Positions 1 through 12,300 of a stretch of DNA of 64,000 nt are shown piece after piece. The notes beneath the pieces were generated by a model that worked only from the letters and a program-made list of their open reading frames with translations, made no database searches and had not been told where the DNA came from. Source of the stretch: Mya arenaria (lineage: Eukaryota; Mollusca; Bivalvia; Myida; Myidae); NCBI RefSeq assembly GCF_026914265.1, contig NC_069136.1, positions 21,760,051-21,824,050 on the forward strand, read 5' to 3'. Position 1 is the stretch's first letter. The number at the start of each line of letters is the position of its first letter. A program made the translations under genes and the position numbers.

Positions 1-200
1 CACATTGTATTTGGCAGTGAATAATTCAAGCAATATGAATTAGAAAATATCAGAAATTGTTCTTATTTGAAATAACGTTAAGTTTCAACTACTAAATATG
101 TCTGTTTGAATTTAAAACCGTATTTCAAGTTTTAATTAAAACTAAAAAATATTCATTTATCTAAGCATTTCACTCTTTAAAGGAAAATGGGTGCAAATTC

Positions 201-270
201 TGGTCTCCATGAGAAGGGTGCTACCAAACAGGGTTCAGCACCCTCCCATAACCCCTCTAGCTAAAACCCT
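201..270. repeat. dispersed repeat 'tccatgag..gggtgct', copy 1
   Basis: The stretch tctccatgagaagggtgct ... caccctcccataa resembles 23341-23424 and 35439-35515. It lies in the intron before the first visible NT5DC exon and is not coding. The rest of 1-336 is AT-rich intron without further recognisable features. Confidence 0.55.
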
Positions 271-336
271 ACCTGTTAGAATAAATGGGTTACAAAATAA
301 TTTGGGTTACACAATGTATTTTGTTTTGGTATTCAG

Positions 337-3300
337 GGGAACAACTCAGCTGTCAGACACGGAAGTATTGGAGCTGTACCAGGGCACACATGTTCCCATT
401 GAAGATATGAACACATTCTACGGTTCAGTGAGTAAAACATGTTTCCATATATTAAGATATGAACACATTCTACGGTTCTGTGAGTAAAACATGTTCCCAT
501 TGAAGATATGAACACGTTCTACGGTTCAGTGAGTAAAACATGCTCCCATTGAAGATATGAACACATTCTACGGTTCAGTGAGTAAAACATGTTACCATAT
601 ATTAAGATATTAACACATTCTACGGTTCATTGAGTAAAACATGTTCCCATTGAAGATATGGACACGTTCTACGGTTCAGTGAGAAAAACATGCTCCCATT
701 GAAGATATGAACACATTCTACGGTTCTGTGAGTAAAACATGTTCCCATTCAAGATATGAACACGTTCTACGGTTCAGTGAGTAAAACATGCTCCCATTGA
801 AGATATGAACACATTCTACGGTTCAGTGAGTAAAACAATTTTTAACATGTTTCCATATATTAAGATATTAACACATTCTACGGTACAGTGAGTAAAACAT
901 GTTCCCATTGAAGATATGAACACGTTCTACGGTTCAGTGAGTAAAACATGCTCCCATTCTAGATATAAACACATCCTATGCTTCAGTGAGTAAAACATTC
1001 TCCCATTGAAGATATGAACACATTCTACGGTTCAGTGAGTAAAACATGCTCCCATTGAAGATATGAACACATTCTACTTTTCAGTGAGTAAAACATGCTC
1101 CCATTCAAGATATGAACACATTGTACATTTCAGTGAGTAAAACATGCTCCTATTCAAGATATGAACACATTCTACGTTTTCAGTGAGTAAAACATGCTCC
1201 CATTCAAGATAGGAACACATTCCACGGCCATGTAATAGGGATGATAACGGACCAAAAGTCCAATCCTGAAAAATTAGTTTGAATATGGGGGATTCAGGCA
1301 ATAGAAAGCGTTAAAGGCCTAAGACCCCTGTTAAAGGTTTTCAAAGCCATTTATATCCATTTTAAGGGTACTTCTTCCTATTTTTAATGCAAGTGTCCAT
1401 CAAAAACTTTTTAACTATACAATAGTCTGAAACTGAAAGCTTTCAATCCTGATTTCAGGATTAGTCCTGAACTTTATCATCCCTGATGTAAGTAAAACAT
1501 ATTCCCATTGAAGATATGAACAAATTCTACAGCTATGTAAGTAAAACATGTTTTAATTGAAAATATGTACACATTTTAGGGCTCTACAAGAAAGGATTTA
1601 CAATTTTGATTTTCATATGTTTGAATTTAAAAGTCATTTTGGACATGTTAATAGTATACTTTTTGTTTTTAAAAGAATGTTACATTTCAAAGCAAACCAT
1701 TGGTATTCTTGGGTGTTATGAACAATATTATGGTACTACAGACATATTTTAGTGATTCAAGTCTTACAATAAGATCTATCATGATGCATGTAAAGTGGTG
1801 TTTTTATGCTCTCCCAGGAAGATTATTGATGAAACCATGCATAATTCCCAGGTTTGATTAGCTACTCCTGGGATATTTGTTCATATATATCTGGCATGAC
1901 TTCAACATTGTTTTTGCTCTCCAGGGACCCATGCATCAACTAGTGGATATGTTTGCTCCTCCGGAAATGAATCTCATCACCAACATCACAGATGTAAGCT
2001 CACTTAAATATTTCTAACAATTAAAGGGCTGGGCACAAGAGAGACATTACTCCTTCTACTTCTCCTTCTCCTTCTACTTCTCATTCTATTTCTCCTTTTT
2101 TATTCTCATTATTCTTTTCCTTCTCATTTATCTTCTACTTCTAGTTTTCATTCTACTTCTCCTTCTTCTTATCTTTCTCATTACATTCCTCCTTTTCAGT
2201 CAACTTCTTCTCCTCCTTCTTCTTCTGACTAGTTTTTCATTATTTTTCTACTTCCCTTTCTTCTTCTCGTTCTCTTTCACTTCTAATTCTGTTTCTCCTT
2301 TTCATTCTCATTCTACTTCACCTTCTACTAAATATAGTTCCCTTTTCATTCTCTTTCTCATACTTCTTCCAATTCTCTTTTACATTATACTTTTACTTCT
2401 TTTTTTCTCTTTCTCCTTTTAAATCTTCATCTCAATCTCCTGCTACTTCTCCTTCTCATTTTATTTCACCTTTTTATTCCCCTTCTCCTATTTCTTCTTC
2501 TCCTTATCGTTTTAATTCTTATTCTTCTCATTATATTTTCTATCTCAATCTCCTCCTTTTACTCTTCTTTCCCAGTGGTCGAAATTAGCACAAGTCTGCA
2601 AGCCCTGCACTGGTAAAATGTCTTCCAGGCTTGCTCAAATTCTGAATTTTATATAGCAGGGCTTGTTCAAAAATATGATTCCATGCAATAGACTTATAGT
2701 ATAAGAATTCGGGCTTGTTCATCCGAAAGTCTAATTTCAATGACTGCTTTCCCCTTCTCTTTCTTCTTCTTCTCTCATTTTCATTTTTCCTTTCATCTTC
2801 CTACTTCTTTTCCTTTTCTCATTCTCTTAGCACATCTCCTGTTTATTCTATTACTTTTTGTATTTCGCCTTCTACTTCTACTTTATGGAGTTAGCATCTG
2901 CCGCTGAGCCTGAATTGTGAACACAAAATGAGACAGTTAGTTTGTACCAATGTATTTCAATTTTGAAAACAGCTGTTAACCTATCTGAATCTCTTTTGAG
3001 TCCATTTTCTGAGCACTAGTTAAAGTTCAATAGAAATATTAAGTATGGAAAGATGTGCCCTTTGTACAAGAATTGAGTCAACAAGAAAATTGACCAAGAT
3101 TGACTCTACTGTACTTACTTATTCATGGATGATATGTACATTTTTCAGTACTTCATTGAGAACAACATACCTTATGATCCCGAATATGTGTTCTACGACG
3201 TCAGAGTGAGTGAAGTTTTGTTTTATCTTCTAAGCTACTTCGGAAATATTGTGTTATTTTCACTACTGTTATTTTTACAACTATTATTTTCACTGATTTA

Positions 3301-6300
3301 TATTTTTACTCTTCATAAAAATCGACCTGTTTTAATTATAATGTAAAAAAAGCCTTTTCTGCAGTTGTTTTTTTAAATGACATTACCCTAAAAAGCTGTC
3401 AAAATCATTTGTTTTTCACATGATTTTCCAAAAAATGCTTATTAAATGTACATCTTTCTTAGTAAATGAATATTTCAACCACTGTCTTGCATTTAGATCA
3501 ACACAGATAATGAAAATGGGGCCGCATGATGAGGATATTTTCAGTCATTGGAATTAGACTTTAGGAGGAAAAGCTTGAAATTCTTACACACATGCTTGGC
3601 ATCAAAAACACACACCAAGCCCTGTTATTTCAAATCCAAAATTTGAATAAGCCAGGAAGTTATTTTACCAATAAAGGGCTTGCTAGCTTGTACTATTTTC
3701 ATGAAAATGGACATCTACAGTACATGTATTTTACGTGTTGAAATATGTGGTGTGTTTCAGAATGCAGTTCAAGGTGTCCATACCTCAGGACTTCTACATT
3801 CAACCATCATGAATGACCTAGGTATACATTATACAGAACTGCTAAGAGACCACTGAGCATTACCTTTCCATTACAAATTTCCATGAAATGTTTTACAGTA
3901 TTTGAAGATCTTTAAATCATTGAGGGTTTGATTATGTTTTTGATTGTTATTTGATACATTTCTTGAGGGAAAATGAACAATGATTTGGGAACAGCTCATA
4001 TATTTCTTGAGAAATAGAGAACAATGGTTTGGAAACAGCTCTTATATTTTTTGAGAAATAGTGAACAATTATTTTGAAAAGGCTCTTATATTTCTTGAGA
4101 AATAGTGAACAGTGATATGGTAAAAAGGCACTTATATTTCTTGAGAAATAGTGAACAGTGATATGGTAAAAAGGCACTTATATTTCTTGAGAAATAGTGA
4201 ACAGTGATATGGTAAAAAAGCACTTATATTTCTTGAGAAATAGTGAACAGTGATATGGTAAAAAGGCACTTATATTTCTTGAGAAATAGTGAACAGTGAT
4301 TTGGAAACAGCTCTTATATTTCTTGAGAAATAGTGAACAGTGATATGGTAAAAAGTAGGGATGCAAACGAATGGCAAAATTGATATTCGAATATTCGGTA
4401 ATTCTTTCGATCGAATATTCGAATATTCGATAACCAAAATACATCTTTTCGAAGTTGTATTAAACTATTATTATCATTCGCTTAAGTAATAGCCAATTCA
4501 TTTTGATCCTTCTTTGTCGTAGCAACTACGCGCGGCGGACCCTGATTTCCCCATATGAGCCTCTGAAATTCCCCATTTTTATATAGAAAACGGTAATTCA
4601 TTATGAACAATCAAAAATCAAAATCGAATAATTCCGCTGCCTTCATATTGTGAAACAATGTGAAATTAGATGGATTCCTAATCATATGGCGTAATGAGCC
4701 AATGGAGGGTCTTTCCGTAGGACGAGCAGTCTCGTTCTGGGATAGACCTCTACCTTATATACCAAACCAACTCGGGAACTAGTAAAATGATAAAACAAAA
4801 CATTTATGAATTTGATTCTTCTACATCAATAGAGGCAATATATCCTAAAACGCTATACTATACAGTAACATTTCAAAGCAAGAACAGTGCATCGAAACAT
4901 GGAAAACAAAAAGCAAATGCCATACATAGTATCACGGCAATTTGAGCAATGTTGCATAGCTTAATCTGCAACCAAGACAGCACATTAGTGTGAAGGCCGT
5001 TTCCTTAGATCCTTAATTGGCAAAGGCATTGGTGTCACTTGTCCAATAGCAAGTTGTAAAATTACGGGGACTTTTTATATTACCCGGCGATATGTCCCTA
5101 AATGACATATGACGCGTGTTTAGTGTAATGTCATCACATTCACACCTCTGGCATTAGGGGCCAATCATTGTAAAAACATGACAAAAGAACTAAATACACA
5201 ATTGCAGCCTTGTAGGTCAAAGGTTTTTTTTATTTTATTGATTCAACATTTTTTTTCGAATATTCGAATACCGATTTTGCCATTCGAATACCAAACGTTT
5301 GATCGAATATTCGAATATTCGAATATTCGTTTGCATCCCTAGTAAAAAGGCACTTATATTTCTTGAGAAATAGTGAACAGTGATTTGGAAACAGCTCTTA
5401 TATTTCTTGAGAAATAGTGAACAGTGATTTGGAAACAGCTCTTATATTTCTTGAGAAATAGTGAACAGTGATATGGTAAAAAGGCACTTATATTTCTTGA
5501 GAAATAGTGAACAGTGATTTGGAAACAGCTCTTATATTTCTTGAGAAATAGTGAACAATGATTTGGAAACAGCTCTTATATTTCTTGAGAAATTGTGAAC
5601 AATGATTTGGAAACCGCTCCTATTTTGCATGGGAAATAGTGAACAACGGTTTGGAAACAGCTCTTATATTGCATGGAAAATAGTGAACAATGGTTTGGAA
5701 ACAGCTCTTATATTGCATGGGAAATAGTGAACAGTGATATTATAAGAGCTCTTATATTTTATAAGTGAACAGAGATATGGTAAAGGCTCTTACGGTATAT
5801 TTCATGGGAAATAATGAACAGAGATATGGTAAGGGCTCTTATTTCATGGGAAATAATGAACAGAGATATGGTAAGGGCTCTTATTTCATGGGAAATAGTG
5901 AACAGAGATATGGTGAGGTTTCTTTTTTCATTGGAAATAATGAACAGGGATATCAATAGGGCTCTTATATTTCATAGGAAATAGTGAACAAACATTATTA
6001 TGGTGCGGTTTCTTATAAGCTCAGTGGTTTCTAGAAATTGTTCTGTGCATAATGTGTCAGTATTTGCACTTGCCGTTTCAGAATGCTGTAGAGGGCGTAC
6101 ATAGGAGCGGTGATATGCACCGCACTATCATGAATGATCTGGGTATTTCTGTCAGCGTTGCTTGATCAAATTGCAAGCTTATTGTTTGTGTTCGAAACTT
6201 CCTTCGTCCTTTGTTAAGATGTTCCTAAAAATGTTCTTTGCAGAGATGCAAGGATTTGCACGTATTCTGTTTATGTTTTTGAATTCATGCTCAATCTGTT

Positions 6301-9300
6301 TTCTTCCACTGTATTTATTGTAATGAAGGTGATTTTGAGGTTTGAAGTATTTTAAAAATTAATTGAAGGAAATATATATAATTTGTTCCAAACATGGAAA
6401 TTTCTAAAACATTTGTCATAGAAATATATATTTGGGATCAGATAGTGGATATTTTTTATTACATCTAATGTGATTAAAAAATTTGTTAAGATTATCCAGT
6501 CGTCATATTATTTTTTCTCTATTTTTATTACAGTAAATTTACTACTGAGAAAAGGAAACAATCAACTTCAAAACTAGCCCTCAAAGTGATGGTAGGAAAA
6601 CGTCAAACAAACAATTAATAAATGTTTTCTCCATTGTACATTCATTCTGTCTCTGTCTTTTTTTGCAGGGAAGTTCTTGGAGAAGGAATCCAAGACTAAG
6701 CAGTTTTTGGAAAAGCTTGTAAAAGCTGGGAAGAAGATGTTCATCATCACAAACAGTGGCTTTCCCTTCATGTTTGTATACTTTATAATTCATTCATACA
6801 TTGTTTGTGATGGTTAAAGCTTGTTGAAGCCCGAGCGAAGATTATTATCACAAACAGTGGCTTTCCCTTCATGTATGTACATGTATACTGTATAATTCTC
6901 TTAAAGCATTGTTTGTGGTGGTAAAAGTTGTCAAAGCCATGAAAAAGATGTTTATTATCACAAACAGTGTCTTTCCCTTCATGTTTCATGAATAATTCAC
7001 TAAAAACTTTTAAAGAGAAAAAGTCAAGGTATTGTCATAGCCATGTTGCTGTTGTTATCATCATCAGCATTGGTAGTGCCTTCTGCATGCAAAAACTTGT
7101 AAGTTTAGCCACGACTCTAATCTTGGCCATAACATAAAATGTTTGTGTTTTCAAATGAAATTTTGTGCATAACATATGCATTTAAAGCAAGCCCCATAAC
7201 TCTGCCTATGATATGTGTTGAGTTATTTCCCTTTGGCGACCGAAAATAATCAACAGGTGACATTAGCATTTGCTTTGTGACTCTCTAGTTGATAATGGTT
7301 ATAGTTTTTTACACTTAGCATTTGGGTAAAAACTTTACTTTTGATAATTTTTTTACCATGTCATAATTCTAACCATGTAAAGTATTGTATTATCGGCTTC
7401 CCACTAGCTTGCATTGACAATTTAAGGCTTGTTTTGAGGAAATACGGTATTTGCCGGTTTTGGGACCATCTGGTGTCTAGCCCCTTTATATTAATTGGTA
7501 CACACCAATGGCTGTGGAGTTTTCACTAAATCCTCGAGACGTTTTCCCCTTCAGAGATGCTGGTATGCGGTATATGGTTGGGCCAGACTGGCAGGATCTG
7601 TTTGAAATTATTGTCGTCAATGCCAGAAAGCCCAAGTTCTTCAATGAATCCACTAGGTAATAGCAATGGGCATTGATTATTTCAATTTGAATTATTTACA
7701 TTTTGGGTTAAAAATATCCTTGAGGTGGTCAATTTAATTAATGAATACATACATTGTGAAATTAAAAATGTTACTTGCAATTTCTTGCATATAGAGGGTT
7801 TCTGGACAGTGTGACAATGTTTTGGCATAGCAGGTTAGCAATCATAGAATAACAATATCTTATCAAGTGTTTCCAGTCCAGATACCGGGGTAATGAAATC
7901 CTAGCAGAGGGAACTTGCACACGCTAACCAGCCATGTTGCGTATTTAAGTGTCAGATTTCTTTTATCCTGACTTGAAGCTTATGATTGCATGCATGATAT
8001 TTTCCATTTGTGTAAAAAATCGATTGTAGAGATTACTACTTTTGTATAATTTTTATGTACATTCTATGAGGTTACAGTCAAAACTAGTTATATCAAAGTC
8101 ATTGGGACGTAGGAAAATATCTTCAGCTTAATATGCAGTTTGACATAATGAATACAGAAAGTGTGTGAAATTCGACCACATGGGCTGAAATTTGATGTCA
8201 ATACCGGTATATTGAAAAAATCAACATCAATCAAGCGAAATTGTTTTATTTAGAAGCGGAATTGTTTTAATATTTAAAAACAGAAGGAATAAATTCAGGA
8301 CCAGGAAAAAAGATGGACACAACCAGAAAAATTGAGATATCACAGATTTAGAGTTACTGTAATATTATTTTTCATTTGAAAACAGAAGAACACTTTACCT
8401 TTCTATTTCCACCAGGCCATTCCGAATGTATGATCCTCTCAATGTGAAGACTTGGGAACGAGTGAGAACACTGGAGAAGGGAAAGGTTTACGTACAGGTA
8501 TGCATTGAACATGTGGTAGCAGTGGTGATGTTTAGTGGTTAGTATATCAGACAGTGGCTCAGAGGGTTTTGGGTTTGATCCCCATTCAGAGCTTCATCGA
8601 TGACAAGTACTGGTTATTGGCCAGGAATGCTTAATGGTTCTTAATAACATGTACATAGCAGATTTTTAAAAAAGTCTACATTTTTTTTTTCACTATGAAA
8701 TGTCTTCAGAGCTCATGTTCTTTGTTCATAACTGTGAGGTAAAATTTACTTGGTAAAATAAATTTTACCTCATAAATATTGGTTTAAACATATTTTAATT
8801 TTGATAGAAACACACAAAGTATGCAAGGTCATACATACAATATCAACGTATAGGGTTGGACTGGAAGATAAACAACTTACCAAAGCCCCTTCCCAACCTC
8901 ATAAATATTACCTCTTGCTTGTGAAGTTTCATCCACATAGCATAAATGTGACTGGTATGAAGTCATAGCCAAAAAGATCCACCTGTATAAATTCAGATGT
9001 TAGATTTCCACATATCTTACACATATGTATAAGTCCGGGTATATAGTTTATATATTGTTGTAAATTCCACTTTTATAAATTATTTGATATTTAAAAGAAC
9101 TCAAAAAATGAACAAAGATTCAGTGGTCAAAATTAACACAAGCCAGCAAGCCCTGAACTGGTAAAATGCCTTCCGGGCTTGCTCAAATTCTGAATTTTGT
9201 ATAGCAGGGCTGGTTAAAAAATTTGACGCCAAGCAATAATATAAAATTTCAGGCTTGTTTATCTAAAAGTCTAATTTCAATGTCTGAGGATTAAGGTTAG

Positions 9301-12300
9301 CTAGTTCATAAAATGCTCATCATAGTACTGAAGCTTGAACGATTGGATTGAAAACAACTTCAATGATTTTCCCCATGATATTCCCCATTTTTCAGGCAAA
9401 TTTCATGACTTTCCCCATTTTCAGAAATTCTTAAATTATTCTCCCATTTTCAGGGCAACTTAAATTATTCCCTCATTTTTAGGGCAACTTAAATTATTCC
9501 CTCATTTTCAGGGCAACTTAAATTATTCCCCCATTTTCAGGGCAACTTAAATTATTCCCCCATTTTCAGGGCAACTTAAATTATTCCCCCATTTTCAGGG
9601 CAACTTCAATGATTTCCGGCACATGACTGGCTGGCATGGATCTAAGGTGCTCTACTTTGGTGATCATGTGTACACTGATCTTGCGGTATGTTTGTAAGAT
9701 ACTTAAAGCTTCTGGAGCAATCTTATCAACAGGCGTACGACTAAATATCTTAAAATAAAGCTTGTCAATGGTGCATTAACGTAAGTGAGTGTCAGAAATT
9801 GAACAGGAAGTTTATTAGCTTTGCCGCAATTGAACAATATTGATATAAATTTCAAACTAGTTATTTTAAAATACTCAGACCAAATGATTAAAAAAAATGA
9901 TTGGAAGATATGTGCATTGATAAGATGGCTCCTATAGGTATGGTATGGTTTTATTTTTATTTATTTTACCCCAGACAAGCAAATTTTGAAGGGGGTAAAT
10001 TGGAGTCACCCTGTGGTTGGTCTGTCTGTTGCAATTTTCCTTGTCCGGAGCATAATTTAAAACTGACTGATGGAATTTACTCAAACTTCATACAATGATA
10101 CAAACATGATAAGAGAAGTGCAGTGAACAGGAACCATAACTCTACTTTAAATTATTACAGAGTTATTCCCCTTTGTTGCATTTGTTGACTATATAGCATC
10201 TAATAGTATGAATGTCTCATTCAGTTCAAGTAGATTGACTGGTCCTTGTTTTGTTCTAGGATCCATCCCTGAAGCACAGCTGGAGAACAGGAGCCATCAT
10301 TCCTGAGCTCGAGGTTGGTTTAATTATTGTCTGGGCTTTCTTGTGGCCTATAAAAAAAATCATCAGTGAGGTATAAAGTTTGTGTCTCTGTAAAAGACAG
10401 TAATAATACATTTGATATCATTCACAATTTTTACATTTTTACCTTGTTTATATGCCTGTTCATAGAACAGGTTTGGAAATGTTAGTGTTTTTTTCTCCGC
10501 AAGCAAATCATCAGAGGTTAATCTGATATAGCTTTGAAAGGGTCTGAGTGAGTAGAGCTCTTGACTGAGGACTTTAAACAAAAAAATCATTATAGAGATG
10601 GATCTCAGCAAAGTCACCATATTTTGACTGTTCCATTTGCTTAAAGAATTCATTAAACAAAGCTCTGTTAGTCAATTATCACAGCAGAATTAACTGTTTC
10701 TGCCGATGATGCATTTTTCTAGGATGAAATAGAGAAGATGTTATCCGAGGAGTACAAAGTATCCGTGCGCTGGCTGATCATCTTACAGAGACTGCTCGAG
10801 GAAATACAGGTATAATCTCAATGTATATCTCGCAATTATATTTCAGCTTTTGCAAACAAGATATTAAAGGGACTCCCTCATGTTCTGTAAAATGCTCTCT
10901 CTATTTAATTTCAAAATAAAGTGTGGCAAATTATTAGGAGCGTTAAAACTAAGATACTCTCAGACACTTTGCAAAATTTCCACCTTAATGTTTGTTTTAT
11001 AAGACCATAAATTTAGCTTTCATAACATGTCGTCTAGTTGAACATATCTAAATTAATTAAAGCAGTGCCAAAATTTTAGCGCACCACATGCTAGCATTGC
11101 TTTACAAAAAGGCAATTTTTTTTGGATGAAATCTGCCCACCAACCCCATTGTTTTTATATGCCCATTTTACGACAGGATGGGTTCATCTGTGGCAAGTAG
11201 GCAGATGGAGGGGCAGCGTCCACTTATTGGTCAATGTTTGTCAAGAAGCTTTTATCATATAATATGGACATTACATGTACGGGCATCATATTGAAGCCAA
11301 TTTCAATAACCAGCCATGTCTGCCCAGTCTATAGACTTATGGCCCTTGAATTGCTTAAATAAAAAAACAAACTTGTTGTTTACATTTGGTGAGTTTTTGT
11401 TCAATCACCATATTAACAAACTTAGACCTTATGTCTAAGGCCAAAATAACTTGACCAGTTTAAATTACCAGCCATGTTTCCGTAGTCAGTTTAGAGTTGT
11501 GCCACTTGAGATGCTTGAATTTAACAAACTTAAAAAAAAACCATCAACATAATTTTGACTGGCATATCTTGTGACAGTTTGCCACTTTAATCTTTTAAGA
11601 ATGCTGGTGAGAATCTTACATTATTTTTCTTATGCCTAACTAGTTGAAAGGCTTAAAGGTAAAGTCCATTTGTACAAATGGTTTGTGTGTATGTCCCAAA
11701 AAAGCTACGTGGATATTTTAGTTGCCTTGGGTTAATTTTAACATTAAAAAGACAGATATAAACCAGCAAATGGCAAAATTGTATAAAAGAGCATAAATTC
11801 AGTTAAATATATTTAGTTAGTGACTGAAGTTAATCACAATTTAATACATGCAAATTTAACTAACAGTTGGTCGATAGTTCGGAACTTTTTAGTTAAAAAT
11901 GTTGTTTACAGCATTGTTGTTAACTTTAAAAAGTTAACTTTTTTATGATGTGCTCATAGATGTCTGTCCATGACTTCCAGCATAGTTAAGATTTGAAAGT
12001 TAACAATTATGATGTATACTTTTACATTAAACTTAAGTTCTGAACATTCGGCCCATTGTATTAAATATCGATTTGAAAAAATTCTTGTTGATATGAGATC
12101 ATAGATAATATATATTGTGTTGTGGTAGTTAGTTTATTGTTTATTCCTGTGTTTTTGTAGTTTTTCATATTTTTTGTAGGCTTCACGGAATGGCTCTCAG
12201 GTTGACCTTCTTTATGACCTTTATGCTATTACGTTAAGAAGCACCCTTGTATCATTCATTCTCTTTGGTTTAGTTGGATTTTTTTTTTCTTATTTTCAAT

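Noticed and set aside
1..336. First NT5DC exon beginning at an upstream start near 191
   Set aside because: The ORF runs through a dispersed repeat and intron sequence into the exon; a good acceptor (attcag) at 336 shows the exon starts there.
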